A DNA stretch of 37,637 nucleotides from Acidobacteriota bacterium (GCA_003223875.1 QHWY01000229.1:1-37637); one strand, 5' to 3'. Shown: positions 7,568 through 16,618, counted from the first letter of the stretch. Notes: generated by a model not told the origin, from the letters alone. Translations and numbers: made by a program.

Positions 7568-8950
7568 GTGAGGCGCATCCTCATATATCTACTCTTCGTG
7601 CTGTCCGGCGCAGGCCAGGCGAGTGCGGACTCGAGCACAATTCTGGTTTTTCCATTCGAAAACGTGACGAACGACCGCAGCCTGGATTGGATCGGCGAAG
7701 GAATTTCCGAACTGATCATCGAGCGGCTACAGCCGGAGTCCGGTGTGTCCACTTTCGCGCGTGAGGAGCGTTTGGCCGCATTTGAAAAGCTCGGTATTCC
7801 CGAGACCACCACCGTGAGTCGAGCCACTGCGTTGAAACTCGGCTGGGATATGGGTGCAGACCATCTCGTTACCGGCAGGTTTGCGGGAACGGCGGAAAAC
7901 TTTCGAATCGTTGCTCGCATCGTGGACCTGGATGCAGGCGCAGCCGACATCGCAGTTGAAGGCAAGCTGGAAGACGTCGTTCCATTGAGCATGTCCGTGG
8001 CATGGCAAATTCTGAAAAAGGCTGTCCCCGGGACCGCATCGCCGGAGGCCGATTACACCGCCCAGCCGCCCGTCCCTCGCAGCGCGTTCGAAAATTACAT
8101 TCGCGGCGTTTTGAATCAAGATTTTCGAAAACGAACGGAGTTGCTACAAACAGCGGTACGCCTTCACCCCCAGTACGGTCCCGCGCTTTTTGAACTGGGC
8201 CGGACGTATCATCTCGAGCGGGATTTCAAGAACTCGAACCAATGGTTGCAAAAGATTTCTGAAACGAGCTACCTGCGACGTCACGCTTTGTTCCTCATCG
8301 GTTTGAATTACTTTTATCAGGGCGACTATGCCCGAGCCATACCGGCATTCCAAACGCTTTCTCCTACCTATGACGCTCTGCTCAATCTCGGCGCAGCATT
8401 CTGTGAAAAGGGCGATGCGGTTTCTGCGGCCAACACCTGGAGACGCGCAGCCGATATGGATCCTCTTGCCAGCGATGCTTTTTTCAATTTGGGTTACCTG
8501 AACCTCATAAAAGGCGATTTCGACAGCGCGGCAAAAAACTTGATCGAATCGTTGAAGCTCAGGGGCCGCGATAGCGAAGCGCTTTTCTTGTTGGGAAGAA
8601 CGTATGAGAAGCAAGGACGGTTCGAAGAGTCACAGAAGGCGATTGCTCAGGCCTCCCGGCTTTCGCAGCGTGTCGACCGCTGGCTAACCCAGCCGGTGCC
8701 CAAGCTCGAGCGCTTAGCCACCTCTACCGCCTTCCGAAGCCGCGATGAGATCTGGACCCAGCAGCGCCTCGTTCGCCGCGCCCGTAGTCAGGACTTGCCC
8801 GTGTGGCTGGAGTTGATTCAGATGGATATCGATTCGTACCTGCTTGGTGATGCGCTGCGTGAACTGGACCTGCTTTTGGTTGTTTTTCCCGAGTCGTCGG
8901 AGGCTCTTTCTCTTTTAGACGAGGTCCGCCGCCAGCAAAATCTCAGATGA
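7568..8950 (+). CDS. Secreted TPR-repeat protein with TolB-N-like domain
   Basis: The 460-residue product has a signal peptide (about residues 1-20). An N-terminal domain (about 23-140) contains ILVFPFENVTND and GADHLVTGRF, features of the TolB N-terminal/FlgO-like fold common in Acidobacteriota. The C-terminal half (about 190-455) is built of tetratricopeptide repeats, for example LFELGRTYHLERDFKNSNQW and AFFNLGYLNLIKGDFDSAAK. It is probably a periplasmic scaffold; no enzymatic motif is present and its partner is unknown. GTG is the start because it lies just after a consensus TATAAT and immediately precedes the signal peptide. A repeat-like GC-rich segment begins at its stop codon. Confidence 0.8.
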   Translation: MRRILIYLLFVLSGAGQASADSSTILVFPFENVTNDRSLDWIGEGISELIIERLQPESGVSTFAREERLAAFEKLGIPETTTVSRATALKLGWDMGADHLVTGRFAGTAENFRIVARIVDLDAGAADIAVEGKLEDVVPLSMSVAWQILKKAVPGTASPEADYTAQPPVPRSAFENYIRGVLNQDFRKRTELLQTAVRLHPQYGPALFELGRTYHLERDFKNSNQWLQKISETSYLRRHALFLIGLNYFYQGDYARAIPAFQTLSPTYDALLNLGAAFCEKGDAVSAANTWRRAADMDPLASDAFFNLGYLNLIKGDFDSAAKNLIESLKLRGRDSEALFLLGRTYEKQGRFEESQKAIAQASRLSQRVDRWLTQPVPKLERLATSTAFRSRDEIWTQQRLVRRARSQDLPVWLELIQMDIDSYLLGDALRELDLLLVVFPESSEALSLLDEVRRQQNLR

Positions 8951-9020
8951 GCGGAGCGAATGCAAGCCCGACGCGAAGCGCAAGCGCGATAGCGCGCAGC
9001 CTCGAGGAGGGGCGCAGCCA
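8948..9020. repeat. GC-rich repeat-like intergenic element
   Basis: From the TGA stop of the TPR gene, the sequence GAGCGGAGCGAATG leads into clustered GCGC/CGCG words (8970-8998) and ends near GAGGAGGGGCGCAGCC. It looks like a dispersed repeat of the kind seen between Acidobacteriota genes, but only one copy is in the window, so the call rests on composition and position. Confidence 0.3.
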
Positions 9021-9028
9021 TCAATAAG

Positions 9029-10315
9029 ATGAAATCCTTACGCAACCTCACGCTTGTTTGCTTATGTGCGGTTGTGCTCGCCCTCGCTCAGGCACCGGCA
9101 TCAGGGAAGATCGTTCAGATCAATCTTGGCGATATTGTTCATCCCGTCAGTGCCGCTTACGTGAAAGACGGGCTCAATCATGCGAAGGATATAGGCGCGC
9201 GCGCTGTCATTTTGCGCCTGGACACGCCGGGGGGACTCGTCGACTCGATGCGTGAAATCGTCGAAGCAATTCTTTCCTCGCCGGTACCGGTTATTACGTG
9301 GGTCGGACCCAATGGCGCGCGCGCAGCATCCGCAGGATTCTTCATTCTTTTGGCCGGCGATGTCGCCGTCATGGCGCCTGGAACGAATAGCGGCGCTGCG
9401 CATCCGGTCACCGCAACCGGTCAGAAGATCGAGGATGTGATGGAAAAGAAAGTTGTTAGCGATGCCTCTGCCTATATCCGTAGTTACACGGCGAAGAGGG
9501 GCCGCAACGCACAACTGGCGGAACTTGGTATCACGGAAAGCCGCTCCTATACCGGGGAAGAAGCATTGAAAAACAATCTAATCGATGCGGTGATCTCCGA
9601 CGTCGCCGGTATCATCGAACAGTACGACGAAAAGGAAATTCGGCGCTTTGATGACCGGCCCGAAACGCTCCACCTTCGCGGAGCAACCATCGAGACTTTC
9701 GAAATGAACACACGGCAGAGAATCTTGTCGCGTGTTTTAGACCCGAACCTTGCTCTTATTCTTGCGCTCGCCGGATTGCTCGGCCTGTATGTTGAAATCA
9801 CTCACCCGGGCCTGATCCTGCCGGGCGTCATCGGCGGCATCAGTCTCATTCTCGCCCTCTTCGCATTCAATATGCTGCCGGTCAACTGGGCCGGTGCGGC
9901 ATTGATCCTACTCGCCATCGTTTTGTTCGTTTTGGAAGCAACCATGACGAGTCACGGCATTCTCGCAATCGGCGGAATTGTGGCCATGATCGCGGGTGGT
10001 CTGATGCTGGTCCAGGGACCGATCCCGCAGCTTCGCATTCGGCTTTCAACTACTCTGGCTGTAACATTTCCTCTATCCATTATTACGGTCATATTGGTGC
10101 GGCTCGTCTATCTTTCCCACCGGACCAAATCGATCACCGGCGGAGAGGGCATGATTGGCGAAGCGGGCGTCGCTAAAACCGACATCCATACCGACGGCAA
10201 AGTTCTCGTCCACGGCGAATACTGGAATGCTTTTTCAGATAGACCTATTCCGGCCGGTGCTCATGTTCGTGTTAAACGAATGCAAGGACTCAAGGTCGAA
10301 GTGGAACAACTGTAG
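9029..10315 (+). CDS. nfeD: NfeD family membrane serine protease (long form)
   Basis: Long NfeD proteins combine a ClpP/SppA-like serine protease, a membrane region and a C-terminal OB-fold domain, and act with a partner slipin in membrane-protein quality control. The 428-residue product has a signal peptide (1-26), then the protease domain (about 28-215) with LRLDTPGGLVDSM and the nucleophile region GARAASAGFF, with a lysine-containing helix (EKKVVSDASAYI) for the Ser/Lys dyad. Four to five transmembrane segments follow (about 238-360), then the OB fold (about 370-428). It lies 80 bp upstream of the slipin gene, the classical pairing. Its stop codon is inside the left arm of a palindrome. 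Confidence 0.92.
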   Translation: MKSLRNLTLVCLCAVVLALAQAPASGKIVQINLGDIVHPVSAAYVKDGLNHAKDIGARAVILRLDTPGGLVDSMREIVEAILSSPVPVITWVGPNGARAASAGFFILLAGDVAVMAPGTNSGAAHPVTATGQKIEDVMEKKVVSDASAYIRSYTAKRGRNAQLAELGITESRSYTGEEALKNNLIDAVISDVAGIIEQYDEKEIRRFDDRPETLHLRGATIETFEMNTRQRILSRVLDPNLALILALAGLLGLYVEITHPGLILPGVIGGISLILALFAFNMLPVNWAGAALILLAIVLFVLEATMTSHGILAIGGIVAMIAGGLMLVQGPIPQLRIRLSTTLAVTFPLSIITVILVRLVYLSHRTKSITGGEGMIGEAGVAKTDIHTDGKVLVHGEYWNAFSDRPIPAGAHVRVKRMQGLKVEVEQL

Positions 10316-10381
10316 GGGCCGGTCTATGACCGCCCAACGCTACTGTCCGGAGGATCGTCGGCGGTCATAGACCGCCGCTAC
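10312..10381. repeat. Imperfect palindrome over the nfeD stop codon
   Basis: Arms 10312-10334 and 10360-10381 pair through GGTCTATGACCGCC and GGCGGTCATAGACC, with one indel near the outer end. The TAG stop of nfeD is part of the left arm. It fills the nfeD-slipin gap and resembles widespread GGTCTATGACC-type dispersed repeats. It might attenuate transcription within the nfeD operon. Confidence 0.7.
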
Positions 10382-10394
10382 AGAAAGGCACACT

Positions 10395-11159
10395 ATGGAT
10401 CAATTTCCACTGATGCTGATCGCGGTAATCATCATTTTGATCTGGCTCTTCAATTCGCTGAATGTCCTTCGCGAGTATGAGCGCGGCGTGATTTTCCGTA
10501 TCGGCCGCTTGCTGGCTGAACCGAAAGGTCCAGGTTTGATCTGGGTGTTCTGGCCGATTGACCGGATCGTCCGCGTGAGTCTCCGCACAATCACAATGGA
10601 CGTTCCCACTCAGGACGTCATCACGAAAGACAACGTCAGCGTGAAAGTGAATGCCGTTGTTTATTTTCGGGTGGTGGACCCGCTTCGGGCCATCGTCGAG
10701 GTAGAAAACTACTTGTATGCAACGTCCCAACTTGCGCAAACGACGCTCCGGTCGGTGCTCGGCGAGGTTGGCCTGGACGATCTGCTCAGCCAGCGTGAGA
10801 AATTGAATCAGCGGCTCCAGGAGATCTTGGACCAGCACACCGATCCATGGGGTATCAAGGTGGCGCTCGTCGAAATCAAGGGTGTGGATTTGCCGGAGAA
10901 TATGCAACGAGCCATGGCGCGCCAGGCAGAAGCCGAACGCGAAAAGCGCGCGAAAATCATCCACGCTCAGGGGGAATTCGAGGCGTCCCAAATGCTTTCG
11001 GATGCGGCGCGCACCATCTCTGGTCAGCCCGTGGCGCTGCAGCTTCGTTATCTGCAGACGCTGACGGAGATTGGGGCCGAGAAAAATACGACCATCCTCT
11101 TCCCGCTACCCATCGACATAGTGGAGTATTTCATCAAGGCTCGAGAAGGAAAACAGTAG
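10395..11159 (+). CDS. Slipin (SPFH/stomatin/band 7 family protein)
   Basis: Slipins are membrane-anchored SPFH proteins that oligomerise at the inner membrane and work with NfeD-type proteases. The 254-residue product has an N-terminal hydrophobic anchor (about residues 5-20), then the SPFH domain beginning [15 protein letters not shown], with [23 protein letters not shown], and a charged helical region rich in Ala, Glu, Lys and Arg (about 180-215). The C-terminus contains the hydrophobic [12 protein letters not shown]. The upstream nfeD gene supplies the likely partner protease. The next gene begins at the base after its stop, so the three genes probably form one operon. Confidence 0.93.
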   Translation: MDQFPLMLIAVIIILIWLFNSLNVLREYERGVIFRIGRLLAEPKGPGLIWVFWPIDRIVRVSLRTITMDVPTQDVITKDNVSVKVNAVVYFRVVDPLRAIVEVENYLYATSQLAQTTLRSVLGEVGLDDLLSQREKLNQRLQEILDQHTDPWGIKVALVEIKGVDLPENMQRAMARQAEAEREKRAKIIHAQGEFEASQMLSDAARTISGQPVALQLRYLQTLTEIGAEKNTTILFPLPIDIVEYFIKAREGKQ

Positions 11160-11699
11160 ATGGATGATCAAACATCATGGAAGGGCCACGGCTTCACGCT
11201 TCTCGTGTTTACGGGAATCGTCGTTTTGTGCTCGATTTTCTTTATCCTGGGAATGCTGGTCGGAAGAGCCCAGAGCCAGAAGATCGCATTCGCCGCCTCC
11301 GCTGGATCCAGGGCGGAGCCCAAAGCTCCGCCTAAAGAAAACAGCACCCCCGAACTGACGTTCTATGATTCGGTGAAGAGGCCGGAGCTGCCGACGCTGG
11401 AACCACCGCCTCGTCCGGAAATCAAGCCGGTTATCCCCGACCCACCGAAAGGGTCGGCGAATCCGGCTGCCAAAGTGTTCAATTATCAGATTGCGGCATA
11501 CAAGAGGTCCGCAGACGCGGAAAAACTTTTAAATCAGATGAAGAAAAAGGGATTCCGCGCATTCATACTTGCCCCCGGGCCGGACGACGCTAAGGCTTTC
11601 TTTAGGCTCCTTGTCGGCCCCTTCGCCGATGTGATTGAGGCCGAACAGGCCAAGAAGGAACTGGAAACCGCAGGGTACCAGCCTATACTGAAAAAATGA
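11160..11699 (+). CDS. SPOR domain protein, FtsN/DedD-like
   Basis: SPOR domains bind peptidoglycan strands stripped of stem peptides at the septum. The 179-residue protein has a short cytoplasmic start, one transmembrane helix (about residues 12-36), a proline-rich linker (about 55-100) and a C-terminal SPOR domain (about 105-178) with FNYQIAAYKRSADAEKLL, FRLLVGPFADVIEAEQAKKEL and a final GYQPILKK. This is the layout of DedD or FtsN, but no specific orthology is claimed. It follows the slipin gene with no gap. A long inverted repeat begins just after its stop. Confidence 0.85.
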   Translation: MDDQTSWKGHGFTLLVFTGIVVLCSIFFILGMLVGRAQSQKIAFAASAGSRAEPKAPPKENSTPELTFYDSVKRPELPTLEPPPRPEIKPVIPDPPKGSANPAAKVFNYQIAAYKRSADAEKLLNQMKKKGFRAFILAPGPDDAKAFFRLLVGPFADVIEAEQAKKELETAGYQPILKK

Positions 11700-11710
11700 T
11701 CCATAAGAAT

Positions 11711-11852
11711 GATGGAAATTTGAAATTGGACCAATCCTGCATCTCAAATCCGAAATTTCGAAATTTCGAATTGGACCTCGCACTGGACCGTCCAATTTGA
11801 GATCTCCGATTTCGGATTTGCGATGCAGGATTCGTCCAATTTCAAAATCTCC
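11711..11852. repeat. Long imperfect inverted repeat spanning the lnt start
   Basis: The left arm (about 11711-11776) and right arm (about 11790-11852) are near-complementary over roughly 60 bp, through TTTGAAATTGGAC, AATCCTGCATC and CAAATCCGAAAT and their complements, with a 13-nt centre. The right arm includes the assigned ATG of lnt at 11823 and its first nine or ten codons. The AT-rich palindrome contrasts with the surrounding sequence and resembles dispersed repeats of the GATTTGAGATTTC type. Confidence 0.8.
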
Positions 11853-13322
11853 GCGTGCGGCATTGCCTCGGGAATACTCCTCGTTCTGTCCCTTCCGAAG
11901 CCCGATCTCTATCCTTTGGCTTGGATCGCTCTAGTTCCTTGGCTCTACGTCGTGGCATCAGGACCCGACCTGCGCCGTACGGTGGCCTGCGCGTACGCCG
12001 CCGGCCTTGTCTTTTTTGGCGGCACGTTCTACTGGATATCGGAAACGATGGCGATCTATGGGGGACTATCCATCCCGCTGGCGATCGGCGTGGGCTCGCT
12101 ATTCGTGATCGTTTTCGCCTTGTATTTCGTGCTTTTCGCGTTAGGACTCCGTTTCGCAATAAAACGATTCGGCACCCGCGGTTTACTCCTCGCGGCGCCT
12201 CTGTGGGTCAGCGTCGAGCTGCTGCGTTCGATCCTCTTTTCCGGTTTTCCATGGATGCTGTCAGGTTACGCGCTTGTTCCATACACAGGCATTCTTCAAA
12301 TGGCCGCGTGGACGGGAATCTATGGATTGTCGTTCGTAGCGGTTGCGGTCAACAGTCTCATCGTTTACGGCCTGATGCGCCGGAGCAAGACCTCGCTTGG
12401 CGTTGCGGCAGCCGTGATTCTTACTGCAAGGTTTCTTCCGGTGATGGTTCAGAAGCCGTCGACCGATCCGATTGCAGTTCGATTGGTTCAAACCAACATC
12501 TCGCTCGATCAGCCGTGGAAACAGCCGGATTCCGAACAATTGCTGGACGAGCTCGGGAACTTGTCGACAAGTGACGCGATCCGGCCGAAGCTCGTTGTCT
12601 GGCCCGAGACGCCGGCTCCTTTTTATCTCAACGAAGACGCCGGCTTCCGCGCGCGCATGCAGGGCATTGCGCGAAAACTCGGGGGGTATTTTCTCGTGGG
12701 GTACATCGATGCTGTCGGTGAAGGCCCATCTAACAGCGCAGGGTTACTGGATCCCAAGGGCGACCAGGTTTCGCGGTACGACAAGATGCACCTTGTGCCT
12801 TTTGGCGAATATGTGCCATTCAAGCGCCTCCTCTTCTTTGCCGAAAGTCTCACCCGGCAGGTCGGGGAGTTCGTCCCGGGGACCGAATACACAATCGCCC
12901 CGCTCGACGGTCACCGCATCTCGACCGCGATTTGCTATGAGAGTATCTTTCCCGATCTCGTCCGCCGTTTCGTCAAACACGGATCGGAGTTGCTCGTCGT
13001 CATCACGAACGACGGCTGGTTCGGCGAATCATCGGCGCCCTACCAGCATCTGCGCATGGGCGTGGTGCGATCAGTTGAAAATCGGCGCTATATGGTGCGG
13101 ACTGCCAACACAGGAATCAGCGCGATTATCGATCCTTATGGCAGAATTGAAGCGAGTACACCGATCGGGATCCGCACGATCTTGGATGGAACCGCGCATT
13201 TCCGTTCCGATCGGACGTTCTACACTGAATACGGCGATGTGTTCGCATACGCGAACGTGATCTTCATCGCCGGGTTGCTCGTCTGGAGGCAGCATGCTCG
13301 AAGAACTCATCGAACGATTTAA
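11823..13322 (+). CDS. lnt: Apolipoprotein N-acyltransferase
   Basis: Lnt transfers the third acyl chain to the N-terminal cysteine of lipoproteins in the inner membrane, the last step before sorting to the outer membrane. The 499-residue product has multiple N-terminal transmembrane segments (about residues 10-210) and a nitrilase domain (about 225-480). The catalytic triad is visible: Glu in VVWPETPAPF, Lys in YDKMHLVPFGEYVPF and Cys in AICYESIFPDL. A final hydrophobic segment precedes a basic tail. The first ten or so codons come from an inverted repeat; no other in-frame start lies between them and the first helix. The 3' end overlaps prfB by 29 bp. Confidence 0.93.
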   Translation: MQDSSNFKISACGIASGILLVLSLPKPDLYPLAWIALVPWLYVVASGPDLRRTVACAYAAGLVFFGGTFYWISETMAIYGGLSIPLAIGVGSLFVIVFALYFVLFALGLRFAIKRFGTRGLLLAAPLWVSVELLRSILFSGFPWMLSGYALVPYTGILQMAAWTGIYGLSFVAVAVNSLIVYGLMRRSKTSLGVAAAVILTARFLPVMVQKPSTDPIAVRLVQTNISLDQPWKQPDSEQLLDELGNLSTSDAIRPKLVVWPETPAPFYLNEDAGFRARMQGIARKLGGYFLVGYIDAVGEGPSNSAGLLDPKGDQVSRYDKMHLVPFGEYVPFKRLLFFAESLTRQVGEFVPGTEYTIAPLDGHRISTAICYESIFPDLVRRFVKHGSELLVVITNDGWFGESSAPYQHLRMGVVRSVENRRYMVRTANTGISAIIDPYGRIEASTPIGIRTILDGTAHFRSDRTFYTEYGDVFAYANVIFIAGLLVWRQHARRTHRTI

Positions 13323-14395
13323 CCAATTAAAAACTCACAGCGAGGACGTCCGGAGGTTTCTTTGACGCGGGCACGAAACAGCATCAGCTCGACGAGCTGC
13401 AGAAGCAAATCGCGGAACCCAATTTCTGGTCCGATCAGGACCGCTCCAGCAAAATCCTTCAACAACGCGCCCGCCTCGAAGAAAGCCTCGATCTCGATCG
13501 CCAGATAACGCGCCGGCTGGATGACGTCGGAGCACTCATCGACCTTGCCCGCGAAGGCGAGCCAGTGGCCGATGAGCTGGCGTCCCACCTAAAAGAGACG
13601 GAAACGTTCGTCGACCGTATCGAAACGAAAGTCTTGTTGTCGGGCGAAAACGACCGGTTGAACGCCATTGTCAATATCCATCCGGGTGCCGGAGGAACGG
13701 AGGCGCAGGATTGGGCTGAAATGCTCATGCGCATGTACTTTCGATGGGCCGAGCAGAATGGCTTCAAGACCCAGATGCTGGATTATCAGGACGGCGAAGA
13801 AGCGGGAATCAAATCCGTCACGTTTAATGTCATTGGCGAGTATGCCTTCGGTTATCTGGCGTCAGAGACGGGCGTCCATCGTCTTGTGCGCATTTCTCCG
13901 TTCGATGCGCAAAAACGCCGCCACACTTCCTTCGCTTCCGTGGCGGTATATCCCGAGATCGACGAGACGGTTGAAGTCGTCATTGACGAAAAGGATTTGC
14001 GCATCGATACGTACCGTTCCGCCGGAAAAGGCGGCCAGCACGTGAACACAACCGACTCGGCAGTCCGTATCACGCATCTGCCGACCGGTATCGTCGTTCA
14101 GTGCCAGAACGAGCGCTCCCAGCATAAGAACAAAAACGTCTGCATGAAGGTCCTGCGCGCCCGATTGTTCGAGCTGGAGATGGAAAAGAAGAAGGCCGAG
14201 ACGAAGTCCATCGAAGACAGCAAGCTCGACATCGCGTGGGGCAGCCAGATCCGATCCTATGTGCTCCAGCCTTATCGATTGGTAAAGGACCATCGCACCA
14301 AAGTCGAGGTCGGCGATGTGGATCGCGTGCTCGACGGCGATCTCGACAAATTTATTAAAGCCTTTCTGCAATTTCGAGCTCGAGTGGCGGCTTGA
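13294..14395 (+). CDS. prfB: Peptide chain release factor 2, programmed +1 frameshift
   Basis: RF2 releases nascent chains at UAA and UGA. Reading starts at ATG 13294 (MLEELIERFNQL) and runs 23 codons to an in-frame TGA at 13363. A +1 shift at the CTT codon then continues in frame from 13364 to the stop at 14395, giving about 366 residues, the normal RF2 length. Downstream are the stop-codon recognition tripeptide SPF (VRISPFDAQ) and the peptidyl-hydrolysis motif GGQ (GKGGQHVNTTDS, near residue 246). An unshifted reading gives only a 23-residue peptide; an annotation starting at the ATG at 13565 would lose the N-terminal helical domain. Its start lies within the 3' end of lnt. Confidence 0.96.
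13351..13366 (+). promoter_or_regulatory. RF2 programmed frameshift site
   Basis: The site reads CGGAGG TTT CTT TGA C. The internal Shine-Dalgarno-like GGAGG (13352-13356) lies 3 nt before the slippery CTT (13360-13362), followed by UGA (13363-13365) and C, the weak-termination context. This is the classical autoregulatory arrangement: low RF2 lets ribosomes pause at UGA and slip +1. Confidence 0.95.
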
Positions 14396-14413
14396 ACACG
14401 CGCACGAAATGCG

Positions 14414-14505
14414 TTGGGAGCCGCCGAAGGCGGCGAAGATACGTTAGCCCAGGACGCAAGCTCTGGGTTGCGAGAGCAAAACGGCTCCCAGCCCTAGAGG
14501 GGCGA
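14414..14505. repeat. Multi-hairpin repeat element, copy A (upstream of recG)
   Basis: An outer stem TGGGAGCCG/CGGCTCCCA (14415-14423 and 14482-14490) encloses GCCGCC-GAA-GGCGGC (14420-14434, alternative pairing) and CCCAG/CTGGG (14448-14467). A last hairpin GCCC/GGGC (14491-14503) follows. The order and loop sequences (AGCCCAG, CGCAAGC, TGGG, then CCCAGCCC and GGGGCG) match the element at 22924-23008. Its final AGAGGGG serves as the recG Shine-Dalgarno. Confidence 0.7.
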
Positions 14506-14506
14506 T

Positions 14507-16582
14507 ATGCTGCGGCTTGATTCCGATGCGCAGTACGTGAAGGGCGTCGGGCCGCGTCGAGCGGCTCTTCTGGCGTCAAGAAACATCCGAAACGTCGAGC
14601 AGCTGCTCCTTCACCTTCCCAAGTCCTATCAAGACCGCGCCCATTTCATTTCCCTTTCTGCGCTGCGAATCGGGCAGGACGCGGCCGTTCACGCACGCGT
14701 CTACCGCAGCCGCATTATCCAGACACGCACGCGCGGCCGCATTCTCGACGTCATCCTGACCGACGGCAGCAGCTTTGTTCACGCCAAATGGTTTCATGGA
14801 GGCTATCTTCAGACGCGAGAGTTCAGCGCGGGACGTGAAGTCGTCTTATTCGGCCGTGTGGACTTCGATCGATATGAGTCGAAGTTTGTCTTTTTCAATC
14901 CGGAGTTCGAGCTTCTCGATGAGGGCGAGGATTCAACATCACTCGATCTCGGCCGGTACGTTCCGGTTTACGAAGAGGTCGGCGGAATCACCAGCCGCCA
15001 ATTGCGGCATATCATCGCCGCCGCGTTGGCGGATCTCCCGAAAGATATCAATGACCCGCTACCTGAAGACATCCGTGCCTCACACAATTTCCCGGATCTG
15101 CGAACCTGCCTCGAACGCGTCCATTTCCCGGAAACAGACGACGACATCGGTAAATTAAATCAACGCCGCTCGCCCTACCACCGCCGTCTAATTTTCGAAG
15201 AATTCTTCCTGCTCGAGCTAATCTTCGCCCTTCGCCGACTGGAAAGCCGCTCGCGTGAAGGCGTTCGGTTTGAGACTTCGGAGCGAATCCGGCAGCTGGT
15301 AAAGATGATTCTCCCGTTCCATCCGACCGGCGCACAAAAACGGGTCTTGAAAGAAATTGTCGCCGACTTAAAAGCCCCTTACCCGATGATGCGCCTCCTG
15401 CAGGGCGATGTCGGAAGCGGCAAGACCATTGTAGCCTTCGAGGCCATTGTGATCGCCGTCGCGAATAAGTATCAGGCTGCGCTGATGGCTCCGACAGAGA
15501 TCCTGGCCGAACAGCATTTCCTCAATGCAAAGCGGATTCTGACTCCATTGAGTTATCGAATCGCTGTCGTCCGCCGCGGGATCAAGAAGGCGGAGAAGCA
15601 AGAGCTGCTGGAAAAGATTGCCTCCGGCGAGATCCAGGTCATTGTCGGCACGCACGCTCTCATCGAGGAGCACACGGTCTTCAAGAACCTCGGTCTCGTG
15701 ATCATCGATGAACAACATCGGTTTGGCGTTGTCCAGCGCCTGCAACTTATGGCCAAGGGCAAAAGCCCGAACACACTCGTCATGACGGCAACGCCGATCC
15801 CCCGGACGTTGGCCATGACGCTGTATGGTGACCTGGACTTGTCGGTGATCGATGAAATGCCACCCGGACGCTCCCCAATTCGAACGCTCCACGCTGTCGA
15901 GCGCGATGGGGAGAGCGTCTATCGAATGATTGCTAATGAATTGAACCAGGGCCGGCAGGCCTATGTCGTGTATCCCGTGATTGAAGAATCCGAAAAAATC
16001 GACCTGAAATCGGCCACGGAAGGATTCAAGAAGCTTTTGACGATCTTTACCGGCCGCTCTGTTGCCCTCCTGCACGGGCGTATGAAGAGCGAAGAGAAAG
16101 AGCAAACCATGGCGGCGTTTGCGGCCGGTCAGATTCATGTGCTCGTCTCGACCACGGTGATCGAAGTCGGTGTCGATGTCGCGAATGCCACCGTCATGCT
16201 CATCGAACATGCCGAGCGTTTCGGTCTGGCACAGCTTCACCAACTACGCGGCCGCGTCGGGCGCGGGGCTCACCAGTCGCTTTGTGTGTTGATGACACCG
16301 AGTCGTTTGAACGATGTTGCGCGAGAGCGCATTCGCGCGATGGTCTCGACCACTGATGGATTTCGTCTCGCCGAAGTCGATCTCGAACTCCGCGGTCCCG
16401 GCGAAATGGCTGGGACTCGCCAGTCCGGAATTCCGGAGTTCCGCGTGGCGAACCTCATCACCGATGGGGAGCTGCTCTCTCTGGCCCAGAAAGAAGCACA
16501 GCGCTTTGCGGATCGCTCTGAAGAACGTGGAAAGTTGATCGAAGCGCTATCGGGCAAAGCACGGTTGGTTACCGTAGGATAG
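14507..16582 (+). CDS. recG: ATP-dependent DNA helicase RecG
   Basis: RecG remodels stalled replication forks and Holliday junctions. The 691-residue product starts with a wedge/OB domain (VKGVGPRRAALLASRNI, HLPKSYQDR). It has the SF2 helicase core with Walker A (LLQGDVGSGKTIVAFEA, about residue 295), the DEQHRFG motif II, MTATPIPRTLAMTLYGDLD motif III, and motifs V and VI (TTVIEVGVDVANATVM, QLHQLRGRVGRG). Length and order are normal for RecG. The ATG at 14507 lies 4 nt after GAGGGG from the last hairpin of the upstream repeat, so ribosome access may depend on that hairpin opening. A decayed transporter gene lies downstream. Confidence 0.96.
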   Translation: MLRLDSDAQYVKGVGPRRAALLASRNIRNVEQLLLHLPKSYQDRAHFISLSALRIGQDAAVHARVYRSRIIQTRTRGRILDVILTDGSSFVHAKWFHGGYLQTREFSAGREVVLFGRVDFDRYESKFVFFNPEFELLDEGEDSTSLDLGRYVPVYEEVGGITSRQLRHIIAAALADLPKDINDPLPEDIRASHNFPDLRTCLERVHFPETDDDIGKLNQRRSPYHRRLIFEEFFLLELIFALRRLESRSREGVRFETSERIRQLVKMILPFHPTGAQKRVLKEIVADLKAPYPMMRLLQGDVGSGKTIVAFEAIVIAVANKYQAALMAPTEILAEQHFLNAKRILTPLSYRIAVVRRGIKKAEKQELLEKIASGEIQVIVGTHALIEEHTVFKNLGLVIIDEQHRFGVVQRLQLMAKGKSPNTLVMTATPIPRTLAMTLYGDLDLSVIDEMPPGRSPIRTLHAVERDGESVYRMIANELNQGRQAYVVYPVIEESEKIDLKSATEGFKKLLTIFTGRSVALLHGRMKSEEKEQTMAAFAAGQIHVLVSTTVIEVGVDVANATVMLIEHAERFGLAQLHQLRGRVGRGAHQSLCVLMTPSRLNDVARERIRAMVSTTDGFRLAEVDLELRGPGEMAGTRQSGIPEFRVANLITDGELLSLAQKEAQRFADRSEERGKLIEALSGKARLVTVG

Positions 16583-16618
16583 CGTCATATCCGAATCCGG
16601 ATGGATTGAAACAGTCTG

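Noticed and set aside
10155..10370. Small plus-strand protein between nfeD and the slipin gene
   Set aside because: It mostly overlaps nfeD in another frame, and its end is the palindrome.
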